A stretch of 64,000 nt of DNA. Source: Bradyrhizobium sp. CB3481 (lineage in GTDB: Bacteria > Pseudomonadota > Alphaproteobacteria > Rhizobiales > Xanthobacteraceae). Below the pieces are notes generated by a model that saw only the letters and a list, made by a program, of their open reading frames with translations, was not told the DNA's origin and did no database searches. Below are positions 25,345 through 34,016 of the stretch, one piece after another. The stretch covers positions 2,872,501 to 2,936,500 of the forward strand of contig NZ_CP121647.1 of assembly GCF_029714305.1 (NCBI RefSeq). Reading direction: 5' to 3'. Made by a program: the position numbers and the translations under genes. Position 1 is the stretch's first letter. Each line of letters opens with the position of its first letter.

Positions 25345-26073
25345 CTATGAGGCAGCTTGGTCGGTGGACGAACCATTGATCCTCCGCATGATGTCCGTCC
25401 TGATCGCCGCGATCTCGGCTTCCCCGCGTGCGCTTCGTGGCGTGCTTATCGGCAGGTCGCCGAGGATCCGGGCCGGGCGCGGCGACAGCAGGAGGACGCG
25501 ATCGCCGAGACGGACCGCGTCGTCCATGTCGTGGGTGACCAGCAGCGCTATCATGGAACGGCCTTCCATCAATGTGGAAATCTCCTCGCGCAGACGGGCG
25601 GCGAGGGCGACATCGAGCGAGGCGAGCGGTTCGTCGAGAATAAGCAGCTCCGGCTCGATGGCGAAGGCGCGGGCCAGCGCAACGCGCCGGGCGAGGCCGA
25701 GCGACAGCTCGCCGGGAAAATGGTTGCGATGCGCCTTCAGTTCCAGAATTTCGAAGAGGGCCGAAAGCTTCGCTTCGTCGGCGGCCGGCGCGGCAATGCG
25801 CACGTTGTCCTCGACCGACCGCCATGGCAGCAGCCGCGGCTCCTGAAACACAAAGCCGATCCGCGCGCCGGCGGGACGCGACACGTGGCCTTGGTAGTCG
25901 TGGTCGAGACCGGCGATAATCCGCAGCATCGTGCTCTTGCCACAGCCGGACGGACCGACCAGGACGCCAACCTCTCCCGCGTCGAGCGCAAAGGATGCGC
26001 CTGATATCACGTCGTGCTGTTCGCCCGCCGCGCTCCTGAACGTCTTGCCGGTGATCTCGACCTCAAGCCGCAC
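25345..26073 (-). CDS. NitT/TauT-like ABC transporter ATPase, GTG start
   Basis: A 242-residue ATPase with Walker A GPSGCGKST (about residue 39), Q-loop FQEPRLLPWRSV, Walker B LLILDEPLASLD and switch His VTHDMDDAV. The signature reads LSLGLARRVALARA rather than LSGGQ, a clear departure that is tolerated in some taurine/nitrate-type ATPases. The best start is a GTG at 26073, 11 bp inside the end of the permease gene. It forms an importer with the permease and binding protein read just before it. Confidence 0.87.
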   Translation of the reverse strand: MRLEVEITGKTFRSAAGEQHDVISGASFALDAGEVGVLVGPSGCGKSTMLRIIAGLDHDYQGHVSRPAGARIGFVFQEPRLLPWRSVEDNVRIAAPAADEAKLSALFEILELKAHRNHFPGELSLGLARRVALARAFAIEPELLILDEPLASLDVALAARLREEISTLMEGRSMIALLVTHDMDDAVRLGDRVLLLSPRPARILGDLPISTPRSARGEAEIAAIRTDIMRRINGSSTDQAAS

Positions 26074-26800
26074 GGGGACGCCACCGGGATGCCCGGGCCT
26101 CAAATGGCTGCACCAGCAAGGTTTCGATGAGGAGCACGATCGCGGCAAAGCTCAGTGAGTATGCGAGCAATAGCGGAATGTCGAACAGCTGGAACGCCAC
26201 GCCAATCTCGAACCCGACGCCGTTCGGGCGTCCGAGCAATTCCGCGACAAGAACGATCTTCCAGACCAGCGAAAGACCGGAGCGCGCGGCGGCTGCGACA
26301 TAGGGCGAGAGTTGCGGCAAAACGACGTGGCGAAACTTGCTCCAGCGCGGCAAGGCAAACACGCTCGCCATTTCGTCAAGCGCCGCGTCGAGGGCGCGTG
26401 CTCCCTCGCGCAGTGTCACGACAGCGGTCGGCAGCTTGTTGATCGCGATAGCCGCAATGGCGGCCACTTCCGTCAATCCCGCCCAGATATAGGCCAGCAC
26501 GATGACGACCAGCGCCGGCAGGTTCAGCAGCAGGATCAGCCAGGGATCGCCGAGCCGGTCGGCAATCCGCACCCGCCCCATCATGTATCCGATGGCAGCG
26601 CCGAGCGCCATCGCCAGCGTGAAGGCGAGCGTGACGCGCGCCAATGTCGCGCCGAGATGCAGGAACAAGTTGCCTGATCTGGCTTCCGCGACCATGACGG
26701 CGAGCACCGTGTCAGGAGGCGGCAGTTTTGCATCACCGGCTACCAGCGCGGCGATCCACCAGATGGCGAGGAATACGGCGAATGACAGCAGGCGCGCCAC
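26063..26800 (-). CDS. NitT/TauT-like ABC transporter permease, GTG start
   Basis: A 245-residue inner-membrane permease with about six helices and the SsuC/TauC/NrtB-like order: AVFLAIWWIAALVAGDAKLPPPDTVLAVM at the start, LGATLARVTLAFTLAMALGAAIGYMMG, LLNLPALVVIVLAYIWAGLTEVAAIAAIAINKLPTAVVTLREGARAL (EAA loop) and RHVVLPQLSPYVAAAARSGLSLVWKIVLVAELLG. The GTG at 26800 starts one base after the binding-protein stop, with GGGGGC ahead of it. Two-sided coupling makes this one operon. Confidence 0.87.
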   Translation of the reverse strand: MARLLSFAVFLAIWWIAALVAGDAKLPPPDTVLAVMVAEARSGNLFLHLGATLARVTLAFTLAMALGAAIGYMMGRVRIADRLGDPWLILLLNLPALVVIVLAYIWAGLTEVAAIAAIAINKLPTAVVTLREGARALDAALDEMASVFALPRWSKFRHVVLPQLSPYVAAAARSGLSLVWKIVLVAELLGRPNGVGFEIGVAFQLFDIPLLLAYSLSFAAIVLLIETLLVQPFEARASRWRPRAA

Positions 26801-26801
26801 C

Positions 26802-27776
26802 TCAGCCCCCTGGTATCGCGTGATAGAATGTCCCGGAAACGAGTTCAGGCGTCGGCCCCACCAGTTCGGGGCCGCCGATCCCGGCCAGCACGCGATAGAG
26901 AATGCGCGCATCGGCTTCCTCATCGGCGACCGGACGACGCGGAATTCCCTCCCGATAGCGATCGCGATAGGCACGTAGCGTCGCTGCATCTGGCGCGCCG
27001 GTCAAGGGCGCGATGTTCTCCCATTCTGCATCCGAGGTCGCCAGAATCTCTTTCGCCTTGCGGCTCATGGCGATGAAGCGGGCGACCTTGTCCTGGTTTG
27101 CGTTCGCCCATGTCTCGTCGAAGACATAGCCGAGCATCGCCGTGCGGCCTGTGGCGCCGAGCTTTGGCAGCAGATCCTCAATGCCTGCGATGCGGCGAAA
27201 ACCCTTTGCTTCCAGGCTCGCGCAGAAATTCCAGTAGTTCACGGTCGCATCCATTTCGCCGCTGAGCATCTTCGCGGCCAACAGCGGCGGCGCGCCGTAT
27301 GCGATTGTCGCATCCGACTTGAGGTCGATGCCGTCCCGCTTCAGCCACGCCTGCAACAACAGCCAGTTCTTGTCGATCGGGCCGCCCGCGACGGCGAGCT
27401 TGCGGCCCTTGAGGTCGGCAAGGCCCTTGATCGGTGAGGAGGCGGGGACCATCACGGCGCCGAGCGCGCTCGAATAGGGATAGAAGGTCAGCTTGGCGCC
27501 GAGGGCGCGTTCGCGCGACACCCAAAGCCAATCGGTGACGATAACGTCGGCATTTCCCGCGCGAAGCGCGATCTTGCCCGCCTCGGGGCTCGCCAGCTCG
27601 AGAACCTTGACCGAGAGGTTGGCCTGCTTGTCGAGGTCATGCGCGCGGATGACGGCGAGTTCCCATGCGAATGTTCCGGTCTTCTGCACCGCAACGCGCA
27701 ACTCATCGGCGCTGCAAAAAGTGCCGAGCGTGATCCAAACAACCGTGGCAAGCAGCATGCGTACAAAATGCATCAT
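26802..27776 (-). CDS. NitT/TauT-like ABC transporter binding protein in the methanol locus
   Basis: A 324-residue periplasmic protein with a signal peptide ending GTFCSA. The NMT1/SsuA-like fold is visible: ELRVAVQKTGTFAWELAVIRAHDLDKQANLSVKVLELASPEAGKIALRAGNADVIVTDWLWVSRERA, LKGLADLKGRKLAVAGG and MLSGEMDATVNYWNFCASLEAKG. Members bind small organic acids, sulfonates, nitrate or thiamine precursors. The gene is embedded among PQQ/lanthanide accessory genes, so a ligand tied to methanol oxidation is possible, but nothing in the sequence identifies it. Confidence 0.87.
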   Translation of the reverse strand: MMHFVRMLLATVVWITLGTFCSADELRVAVQKTGTFAWELAVIRAHDLDKQANLSVKVLELASPEAGKIALRAGNADVIVTDWLWVSRERALGAKLTFYPYSSALGAVMVPASSPIKGLADLKGRKLAVAGGPIDKNWLLLQAWLKRDGIDLKSDATIAYGAPPLLAAKMLSGEMDATVNYWNFCASLEAKGFRRIAGIEDLLPKLGATGRTAMLGYVFDETWANANQDKVARFIAMSRKAKEILATSDAEWENIAPLTGAPDAATLRAYRDRYREGIPRRPVADEEADARILYRVLAGIGGPELVGPTPELVSGTFYHAIPGG

Positions 27777-27861
27777 AGGCCTTGAACCGTTTCCCCGAAC
27801 GCCCGCTTTTCAATGGATCAGTCATAGCATAGCTTGCACGCAAGGTAGCTGGAGGAAGACG

Positions 27862-28221
27862 ATGACGCATGCCCGGTCGGTACGACGTATTGTCGCCGCA
27901 TTGGCGGTGCTGCCGGCAATGGCGGGGATCACGTCAGCCGAGGAGATCAACGATTACCCGACGTCCGCGCGCGTCGAATATGTCTTCGGCTGCCTGAAGG
28001 CAAATGGCGAGACGCGGCAGGCGATCGAGCAGTGCTCCTGTTCGGTCGATGTCGTGGCTTCACTCGTCCCTTACGCGCGCTATGTCACGGCCGAAACCGT
28101 GCTCAGCATGTCCCAGGTACGGGGAAATCTGGGCAGCCAGTTTCGTACCTCGGAGCAGGCGGCAACGGCACTCAATGAGCTCCGGCGGGCGCAGGCGGAA
28201 GCGGAAGTGCGCTGCTTCTAA
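27862..28221 (+). CDS. Small exported cysteine-containing hypothetical protein, 119 aa
   Basis: Signal peptide MTHARSVRRIVAALAVLPAMAGITSAE. The mature domain is helical, with cysteines in VFGCLKAN, EQCSCSVD and the C-terminal RCF. The CSC pair plus outer Cys suggests one or two disulfides. GGAGGAAG lies just before the ATG at 27862. It is divergent from the ABC binding-protein gene and sits before the SoxYZ-like gene. I recall similar small proteins in quinoprotein dehydrogenase loci, but cannot name a family or function with confidence. Confidence 0.75.
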   Translation: MTHARSVRRIVAALAVLPAMAGITSAEEINDYPTSARVEYVFGCLKANGETRQAIEQCSCSVDVVASLVPYARYVTAETVLSMSQVRGNLGSQFRTSEQAATALNELRRAQAEAEVRCF

Positions 28222-28242
28222 GGGCGCACGGCGCGGCCGTAA

Positions 28243-29067
28243 TCACATGCCGGAATTGTCGACCTGCCATTCACGCTGGAAAACGTGCCCCTCGGTATCC
28301 TTTGCTTCGGCACGGATATGTTTCGCGCCGTTGGATACATAGGTGAACCTGATATTGGGGTCTTCCGAGATCGAGATGCCACCTTCCATCGTCAGGACGA
28401 GGCTGTCGTCCTGCCAGAGCCGCAGCTCGTTGATGAAGAATGCCGGGACATATAGCTGCGTGATCTGGTCCATCTGCAGGCCGGAATTGTTGGGATGCCC
28501 GATCATGATCTGGGCCTCGCGGACGCCGCTGGCAGGTTCTTCGGCGGCTTTCGCGAACTGCCGGTAGCGCATCTGGCCGAGCCTGGCTTTCGCCTCGTCG
28601 GCGTTCTTAGCGGCGGGCGCCGAACAGCCGCCGGACGCCTTTACATAGGTTTTCGCCATGTAGAGCTTGCCGTCGCTGAGCTCGGCAACCGCATGAACGT
28701 CGGTGTAATTGTTGACGCGAACGCGGGTGGAGATTTCGGACACTTTGGCATCCGGCCCGAGCTGGAATTTGGCCGCCATCGGCGCGGGGTTCTGGTCAAT
28801 GACCAGCGTAATGCTTCGCACCTGCCGGCTGTCACCAGGCGAAAGCTTGCTGCGCAACGTGACCGGGACGATGGCGGCATCCTCGGCACGAACGGGCATT
28901 TCGATGCCGATCACATCGCTGCCGTCGTTCATCGGGCGGTTGTCGAAGATGTCCTGGACCAGGCCCGGCCAGGGATCGGTCGTGCCCGGCGCGGCTAAAA
29001 GGGCCAGCGGTGCGGCGACCAGCATGAAGCCGGCAATACCGAACAATCGGAAAAGATATCCGGGCAT
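28243..29067 (-). CDS. Quinoprotein dehydrogenase-associated SoxYZ-like carrier protein
   Basis: A 274-residue periplasmic protein made of a SoxY-like half followed by a SoxZ-like half. The first half ends KTYVKASGGCSAPA, where Cys148 corresponds to the carrier cysteine of SoxY. The second half (REAQIMIGHPNNSGLQ to the C-terminus VFQREWQVDNSG) looks like SoxZ. This fused carrier is known to co-occur with PQQ-dependent alcohol dehydrogenases; its cargo has not been shown. The start at 29067 is preceded by AAGGTGG. It ends the operon that begins with the zinc hydrolase. Confidence 0.88.
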   Translation of the reverse strand: MPGYLFRLFGIAGFMLVAAPLALLAAPGTTDPWPGLVQDIFDNRPMNDGSDVIGIEMPVRAEDAAIVPVTLRSKLSPGDSRQVRSITLVIDQNPAPMAAKFQLGPDAKVSEISTRVRVNNYTDVHAVAELSDGKLYMAKTYVKASGGCSAPAAKNADEAKARLGQMRYRQFAKAAEEPASGVREAQIMIGHPNNSGLQMDQITQLYVPAFFINELRLWQDDSLVLTMEGGISISEDPNIRFTYVSNGAKHIRAEAKDTEGHVFQREWQVDNSGM

Positions 29068-29123
29068 AGTCACCACCTTCGCGGAGACGAAACGAGCGTC
29101 GGCAATATAGGGCAATGCGCGCG

Positions 29124-30050
29124 CTATTCCCATTCAATTTCCGAGAATGCTGCGGTTGCGTTGCGGGCGTTGAAATCGTCAAACAGCTCCCATCGGCTCC
29201 GCTCGGAAGCCGCCGCCTTTCCCGCCGCCGCTGCGATCGGCTCGCCGCGGGAGACGAGCCCACGGATGTCCGACGCCAGCGTTTCGAGATAGCGGCGCTC
29301 ATCGGCCAGGGCCGCCGGCCATCCGCTCACCGGGCCGTGGCCGGGAACCACGCGCTGCGCGGGAAGGGCGGCAAGCTCGCCGAGCACGCCGAGCCAGCCG
29401 CGAATGCTGCCGTCGAGCACCGGCGTATGGGTCAGAAACACCAGATCGCCCGCAAACAGGGTTCCGGACTTTTCGTCGAGCACCGTCAGATCGCAATCGC
29501 TATGCGCGGCGGGCCACGCCCTCACGAGGAGGGGCCGCGCGCCGAGATCGAGCGTGAGCGTTCCGCTCACGAGCAGGGTTGGCGGCACGATGCGTATTTC
29601 GTCGATCAGTTCATCGCCCATCGTGCGGCGAAATGCGTCGATGTAGAATTGCCCGCGCGCGGCGAGCGCACGCGGCAGGTTCATGTGTCCGACAAAGGTC
29701 GTGCCATCCTGCACGAAAGCGCCGTTGCCGAAGATGTGATCGGGGTGGCCGTGCGTATTGATGACATAGCGGATCGGCTTGCCGGTCCGCGCGCGGATAG
29801 CGGCCATCAATTGCCGCGCCTCGCGAAGGCTGCCGCCGGTATCGATCACCGCGACCGCCTCTTCGCCGACGATAAAGCCGACATTGGCGATCGCGCCGGC
29901 GTTCTCGCGCGTCATCTGCGCGGTCTGGCCATTATGCACGAACACACCATCCGCAATGGAATTGACGGGCAGCGGCTGTTGCTGCGCGAATGAGGCGGTT
30001 GCCATCGCGAACGTTACAAGCGCGGCCAAGATCAATTTGGGATAAGCCAT
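29124..30050 (-). CDS. Quinoprotein-associated zinc metallohydrolase (SoxH-like, metallo-beta-lactamase fold)
   Basis: A 308-residue exported protein with signal peptide ending ASFAQ. The metallo-beta-lactamase motif [12 protein letters not shown] supplies His100, His102, Asp104 and His105, with later ligands in [10 protein letters not shown] and [10 protein letters not shown]. It belongs to the SoxH-related group that occurs with PQQ dehydrogenases and the SoxYZ-like carrier, encoded 56 bp downstream here. A relay role with the carrier has been proposed for the family, but the reaction is unknown. GAAGG precedes the start at 30050. Confidence 0.87.
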   Translation of the reverse strand: MAYPKLILAALVTFAMATASFAQQQPLPVNSIADGVFVHNGQTAQMTRENAGAIANVGFIVGEEAVAVIDTGGSLREARQLMAAIRARTGKPIRYVINTHGHPDHIFGNGAFVQDGTTFVGHMNLPRALAARGQFYIDAFRRTMGDELIDEIRIVPPTLLVSGTLTLDLGARPLLVRAWPAAHSDCDLTVLDEKSGTLFAGDLVFLTHTPVLDGSIRGWLGVLGELAALPAQRVVPGHGPVSGWPAALADERRYLETLASDIRGLVSRGEPIAAAAGKAAASERSRWELFDDFNARNATAAFSEIEWE

Positions 30051-30281
30051 ATTTCGGCCTTCGTCTCCTTGCGACGCTGCCGGCAATTCGATGTTTCATC
30101 GCGCGCTGCGTTTGCATCGCAGCACGGGCGGTGAGTTCGTCGGGATATTCCTGTTGCGCGCCCTAATTGACAAGCATAGCATTTTGCTTATCTGCGGCTT
30201 CAACGGAACTTCGTTCGTCGAGGTTGTCGATATCTTTTGCGACTTGGCAACAACAGCGAGCCGGAAGTGCAGCAGCTTTCA

Positions 30282-31166
30282 ATGACATGTGCCAGACAGA
30301 AGCGCTGGCTGACGATCTCAACCTTGACGGTGTTAGCGGTCGTGTTCGGGCGCGACGTTGCGCACGCGCAGATCAAGGAAGGTGGCGATCTTTCGATCGA
30401 GCTGGTCGATCCCAAGGTGCTGCGCGTCTGCGCCGACCCGCACAATTTGCCGTTCTCCAACGACAAGGGCGAAGGCATCGAGAACAAGCTTGCTGAGCTG
30501 TTCGCCGAGAAGCTGCAAAAGAAGCTCGACTATACGTATTTCCCGCAGGCGACCGGCTTTGTCCGCATGACGCTTGGCGCCCATCGCTGCGACGTGATCA
30601 TGGGCTTTCCGCAAGGCGACGAACTGGTTCAGGGCACCAATCCCTATTACCGCACTTCCTATGCGCTGGTCGCCAAACAGGGCAGCGGCCTCGAAGATGT
30701 TGATACGCTCGAAGACGAGCGGCTGAAAGGCAAGCATATCGGCATCGTGGCCGGCACGCCGCCTGCCACCAACATGGCGGTCAACGGGTTGATGGCGAAC
30801 GCCAAGCCATATCCGTTGATGGTCGATACTCGCCTGGATTCCTCGGCAGAAGCCATGGTCGCCGATTTGATGTCGGGCAAGATCGACGCCGGCATTCTCT
30901 GGGGCCCGATGGCAGGCTTCCATGCGAAGAAGGCGAATCCGCCGCTCCATGTCACGCCGCTGGTGAAGGAAAAGACCGGTCCACGGCTGGCATTTCGTAT
31001 CGGCATGGGCGTGCGCGCGGCCGACCAGAACTGGAAGCGGTTGCTCAATCGCCTGATCCAGGAGAACCAGCCCGCCATCAACAAGATACTGTTGGATTTC
31101 GGTGTTCCCTTGCTTGATGAGAACGACCGGCCGATCGGCGCGGAGACGGCAACGAAAGCGCAATGA
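30282..31166 (+). CDS. xoxJ: MoxJ/XoxJ-like periplasmic binding protein of the methanol dehydrogenase system
   Basis: A 294-residue periplasmic protein with signal peptide ending DVAHAQ. It shows the MoxJ-type pattern KVLRVCADPHNLPFSNDKGEGIENKLAELFAEKLQKKLDYTYFPQATGFVRMTLGAHRCDVIMGFPQGDELVQGTNPYYRTSYALV. XoxJ/MxaJ proteins are thought to help mature or activate the dehydrogenase rather than import a solute. It is separated from xoxF by about 13 kb here, which is unusual because xoxFGJ are commonly adjacent. It overlaps the next gene as ATGA. Confidence 0.85.
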   Translation: MTCARQKRWLTISTLTVLAVVFGRDVAHAQIKEGGDLSIELVDPKVLRVCADPHNLPFSNDKGEGIENKLAELFAEKLQKKLDYTYFPQATGFVRMTLGAHRCDVIMGFPQGDELVQGTNPYYRTSYALVAKQGSGLEDVDTLEDERLKGKHIGIVAGTPPATNMAVNGLMANAKPYPLMVDTRLDSSAEAMVADLMSGKIDAGILWGPMAGFHAKKANPPLHVTPLVKEKTGPRLAFRIGMGVRAADQNWKRLLNRLIQENQPAINKILLDFGVPLLDENDRPIGAETATKAQ

Positions 31167-31738
31167 GAAAAGCGCTTGCAGGCCTGGTCCTTGCGGCATT
31201 CGCCTTCGTCATCCCTGCTGTTGCGCAGGAAAAACCTCCCGAGCCGGATGCGTATCGCACAGAAGACTATCGTGCGCCGGTGCCGGCGACCCTCGCGGGG
31301 GTGCGGGTGCTGACGACTGCGGAAGCCGAGGCGATTTGGTGGGCAAAGGCGGGCGTCTTCGTCGACGTCATGCCTCGCGCGCCGAAGCCACCAAATCTTC
31401 CCGCAGGCACCGTCTGGCGCGACCAGCCGCGGCTCAACATTCCCGGGAGCATCTGGCTGCCGGATACCGGCTACGGAAAGCTCGCGGCCTCGACGGAGGA
31501 CTATCTGAAACGTGGGCTCGTCCGAGCGACGAAGGGAAACAGCGCGACGCTGGTCGTAGTCTACTGCATGGCCGATTGTTGGATGTCCTGGAACGCGGCA
31601 AAGCGAATCCGGACCTACGGCTATTCCAACGTGGCGTGGTACCCCGAAGGGACCGACGGCTGGGAACGGGCCGGCCTGGAATTGGCCGTGTCGCAACCGG
31701 AGTCGCGGACGGTCGAGGAGACCTCCTCGCCGCGTTAG
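31163..31738 (+). CDS. PQQ-dependent catabolism-associated rhodanese-like protein with CMADCW motif
   Basis: A 191-residue exported protein with signal peptide ending VIPAVAQ. The C-terminal half is a rhodanese-like domain whose active site reads VVYCMADCWMSWNAAKR (Cys135, Cys139, Trp140), the hallmark of the 'CXXCW motif' family that accompanies PQQ alcohol dehydrogenases. The paired cysteines suggest a redox or sulfur-transfer role in the periplasm. It overlaps the XoxJ-like gene by 4 bp, so the two are made together; it is convergent with the lut-like operon 4 bp away. Confidence 0.9.
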   Translation: MRKALAGLVLAAFAFVIPAVAQEKPPEPDAYRTEDYRAPVPATLAGVRVLTTAEAEAIWWAKAGVFVDVMPRAPKPPNLPAGTVWRDQPRLNIPGSIWLPDTGYGKLAASTEDYLKRGLVRATKGNSATLVVVYCMADCWMSWNAAKRIRTYGYSNVAWYPEGTDGWERAGLELAVSQPESRTVEETSSPR

Positions 31739-31741
31739 CTG

Positions 31742-32353
31742 CTATTCTATTTCCTGCTGGATCGTTCGGCCGAGGGCGAACAGGCGCTGGTCGATCGCGG
31801 TCGGCACCTCGCAGACGAATTTGATGACACCGCGCCGGTCCTCGAAGATGCGCGTCTGCCAAATGAGTTGATTGCCGAGTTCGTCGATCTTGGCCTGGTC
31901 GCGCTGTTCTTCGCCCTGCAACGCCTGCAGTGCAAGCGTGTCCGTGCGAATCTTGTCCGCCGCCTCGCGCTGCTTGCGGGTAACGCGCTCTAGCCCGTTC
32001 ATGACCTGGGAGCGCTGGGCGTTGAGCGTCTCGAACAGGCCGGCAAACAGCAGCTTTCCGCTTGTCGTCTTGTCGGATGCCCCGTTCAGATATTCCCTGA
32101 TCGCCTTTTGCGCTTCCTCGAGTGGGGTCCGCCTTGCGGCGAGTTTCGCGACCAGCGCGCTGACCTTGGCATCGTCCTTCCACTTGCCGGCAACGTCGTC
32201 GAGCGGCGGACCGGCCCACACCGCGGCAAGCGAAATCTCGGGCACCTTGGCCTGGGTGCACGGCCAGTCCGGATAGCGCGGGTCGGCAGCGCGGGCCGTT
32301 GTGCCCGTTGCCATAATGGCTAGCCAGAACGCGATCGCGGTCCGATATCTCAT
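31742..32353 (-). CDS. Exported helical protein at the end of the lut-like operon
   Basis: A 203-residue protein with signal peptide MRYRTAIAFWLAIMATGTTARAA. The mature part starts DPRYPDWPCTQAKVPEISLAAVWAGPPLDD and continues as a long, charged, probably coiled-coil helical region (VMNGLERVTRKQREAADKIRTDTLALQAL). There are two cysteines, one in WPCTQ and one in KFVCEVP. It overlaps the permease gene by 4 bp. A similar small exported protein follows the permease in PQQ/lanthanide ABC operons, so it is likely an accessory part of that transporter. Confidence 0.78.
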   Translation of the reverse strand: MRYRTAIAFWLAIMATGTTARAADPRYPDWPCTQAKVPEISLAAVWAGPPLDDVAGKWKDDAKVSALVAKLAARRTPLEEAQKAIREYLNGASDKTTSGKLLFAGLFETLNAQRSQVMNGLERVTRKQREAADKIRTDTLALQALQGEEQRDQAKIDELGNQLIWQTRIFEDRRGVIKFVCEVPTAIDQRLFALGRTIQQEIE

Positions 32354-33198
32354 GTCTCGCCTCCGGCCGGCCCGCGGCGGATCAGGCCGCGCGATGGATC
32401 ATATGCGAGGATGGCGCCGACCATGAAGGCGATCGTGCAGCCACCGACGACCGCGAGCGCGATCCAGTTGATCTGTCCGTACAGCGCAAAGCGTATCAAC
32501 TCCACGGCATGGGTGAACGGATTGAACAGGCAGACATAGTAGAGCAGCGGGCTGCTCTCGAGAACGCGCCACAGCGGATAGAGCGCCGACGAGGCAAAGA
32601 ACATCGGGAAGATGACAAAGTTCATCACGCCCGCGAAGTTTTCCAGTTGCTTGATGCCGGACGAGATCAGCATTCCGAGCGCGCCGAGCATCAGGCCCGA
32701 CAACACCAGCGCCGGCAGCACCGTGAGATAGCCTGATGGCGGCGGCGCAATATCCCAGAACCAGGCAATCAGCAGGAAAGCGTAGACCTGAAGCAGCGAG
32801 ACGGCGGTTCCCGCCAGCAGCTTGCAGGAGAGCAGGAACCAGCGCGGCAGCGGGCTCACCAGCAAGGTTCGCATGTTGCCCATCTCGCGGTCGTAGACCA
32901 TCGACAGCGAAGACTGCATGCCGTTGAAGAGCTGGATCATCGCCATCAGGCCGGGCGCGATATAGACCTCATACAGTATGTAGGTCTCATAAGGCGGGAT
33001 GATGGAGAGGCCGAGCACCTGGCGGAAGCCGGCAGCGAAGATGAACAGCCATACCAGCGGCCGCACCAGCGCCGAGATGAAGCGCTCGCGCTGATGCAGG
33101 AAACGGAGCGCTTCGCGCCACACGATGCCGCTCAGGCAGGTGAAGTATTCGGCGGGCGAGAAGCCGGTCCTGGCAGGCGTGATGGTTTCGGAGGTCAT
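32350..33198 (-). CDS. ABC-2 type permease of the PQQ/lanthanide-associated ABC transporter (LutF-like)
   Basis: A 282-residue inner-membrane protein of the ABC-2 class with six hydrophobic segments. Visible features are a cytoplasmic start (TGFSPAEYFTCLSGIVWREALRFLHQRERFISALVRPLVWLFIFAAGF), then IAPGLMAMIQLFNGMQSSLSMVYDREMGNMRTLLVSPLPRWFLL and FPMFFASSALYPLW. This is the permease family named for PQQ alcohol dehydrogenase systems and is comparable with LutF of Methylorubrum. ABC-2 permeases are normally exporters, yet a periplasmic binding protein is in the operon. Both ends overlap neighbours by 4 bp. Confidence 0.88.
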   Translation of the reverse strand: MTSETITPARTGFSPAEYFTCLSGIVWREALRFLHQRERFISALVRPLVWLFIFAAGFRQVLGLSIIPPYETYILYEVYIAPGLMAMIQLFNGMQSSLSMVYDREMGNMRTLLVSPLPRWFLLSCKLLAGTAVSLLQVYAFLLIAWFWDIAPPPSGYLTVLPALVLSGLMLGALGMLISSGIKQLENFAGVMNFVIFPMFFASSALYPLWRVLESSPLLYYVCLFNPFTHAVELIRFALYGQINWIALAVVGGCTIAFMVGAILAYDPSRGLIRRGPAGGET

Positions 33199-34016
33199 GA
33201 TGTCTGGCCTCCGTTCTGTCCGGCAGCGCCGGTCAGCCGCATGAAGGCCGTGTTGATGTCGCTGCCGCCGGCATCGGCAATGACGCGCGCCACTTTCCCT
33301 TGCGCCAATATCCGGCCTTGATGCAGCACGACGAGATCGTCGCTCGCGTCGATCTCGTCGAACAGATGTGTCGCCCACAGCACACCGATGCCCTGTTCGG
33401 CAACGAGCCGACGGACATGGGTGAGGATGTCGGCGCGCGCCTTGACGTCGAGGCCGACGGTTGCCTCGTCAAGCAGCAGCAGGCGCGGCCGGTGCAGCAG
33501 GGCTCGTGCAATTTCCAACCGTCGCATCTGGCCGCCGGAGAGATCGCGCACCTTGCTGGCGGCGCGGTCGGAAAGGCCGATGCGGGCCAACACCTCGTGG
33601 CTTCGCGCGCGGGCCTCGCGCCGGCCGATGCCGTGCAGTGCGGCGTGGTAGAGCAGGTTCTGCGTCACCGAGAGGTCGAGATCGAGCGTGCGCGGTTGAA
33701 ACACCACGCCGAGCAGCCGCAAGGCTTCGCCGGGAGAACGCGCGATGTCGTGGCCGAAAATTCCGATATGTCCGTGCTGGATGCCGAACAGCCGCGTGAC
33801 AAGCGAGAACAGCGTGCTCTTGCCGGCACCGTTCAGGCCGAGCAAGGCGGTGAAGCTTGCCGGCGCCACGGAAAAGCCGACGTCGATCAGGGCGCGCCGC
33901 GTGCCATAGGAATGGCTGATGCCGTCGATCGACAGCGCAGCCATCTCCGCGGCTTCACGCCGGGAAGGGATGTCCCGCGTGTCTTGACCGGCGGAAGATG
34001 CGTCAGTGGCCGTCAT
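33195..34016 (-). CDS. ATPase of the PQQ/lanthanide-associated ABC transporter (LutE-like)
   Basis: A 273-residue ATPase with Walker A GLNGAGKST (about residue 60), signature LSGGQMRRLEIARALL, Walker B LLLLDEATVGLD and switch His WATHLFDEID. It pairs with the ABC-2 permease and is the family annotated as the ATP-binding protein of PQQ-dependent alcohol dehydrogenase systems. It carries an extra hydrophilic N-terminus of about 25 residues before AALSIDGISHSYG. The ATG at 34016 overlaps the propeller gene stop, and its own stop overlaps the permease start. Confidence 0.9.
   Translation of the reverse strand: MTATDASSAGQDTRDIPSRREAAEMAALSIDGISHSYGTRRALIDVGFSVAPASFTALLGLNGAGKSTLFSLVTRLFGIQHGHIGIFGHDIARSPGEALRLLGVVFQPRTLDLDLSVTQNLLYHAALHGIGRREARARSHEVLARIGLSDRAASKVRDLSGGQMRRLEIARALLHRPRLLLLDEATVGLDVKARADILTHVRRLVAEQGIGVLWATHLFDEIDASDDLVVLHQGRILAQGKVARVIADAGGSDINTAFMRLTGAAGQNGGQTS

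Noticed and set aside
30178..30260. A partial match to the pqqA/xoxF repeat before the XoxJ-like gene (TTGCGACTTGGCAA)
   Set aside because: Only one copy, with a base missing compared with the motif and no partner 21 bp away; not better than chance by eye.
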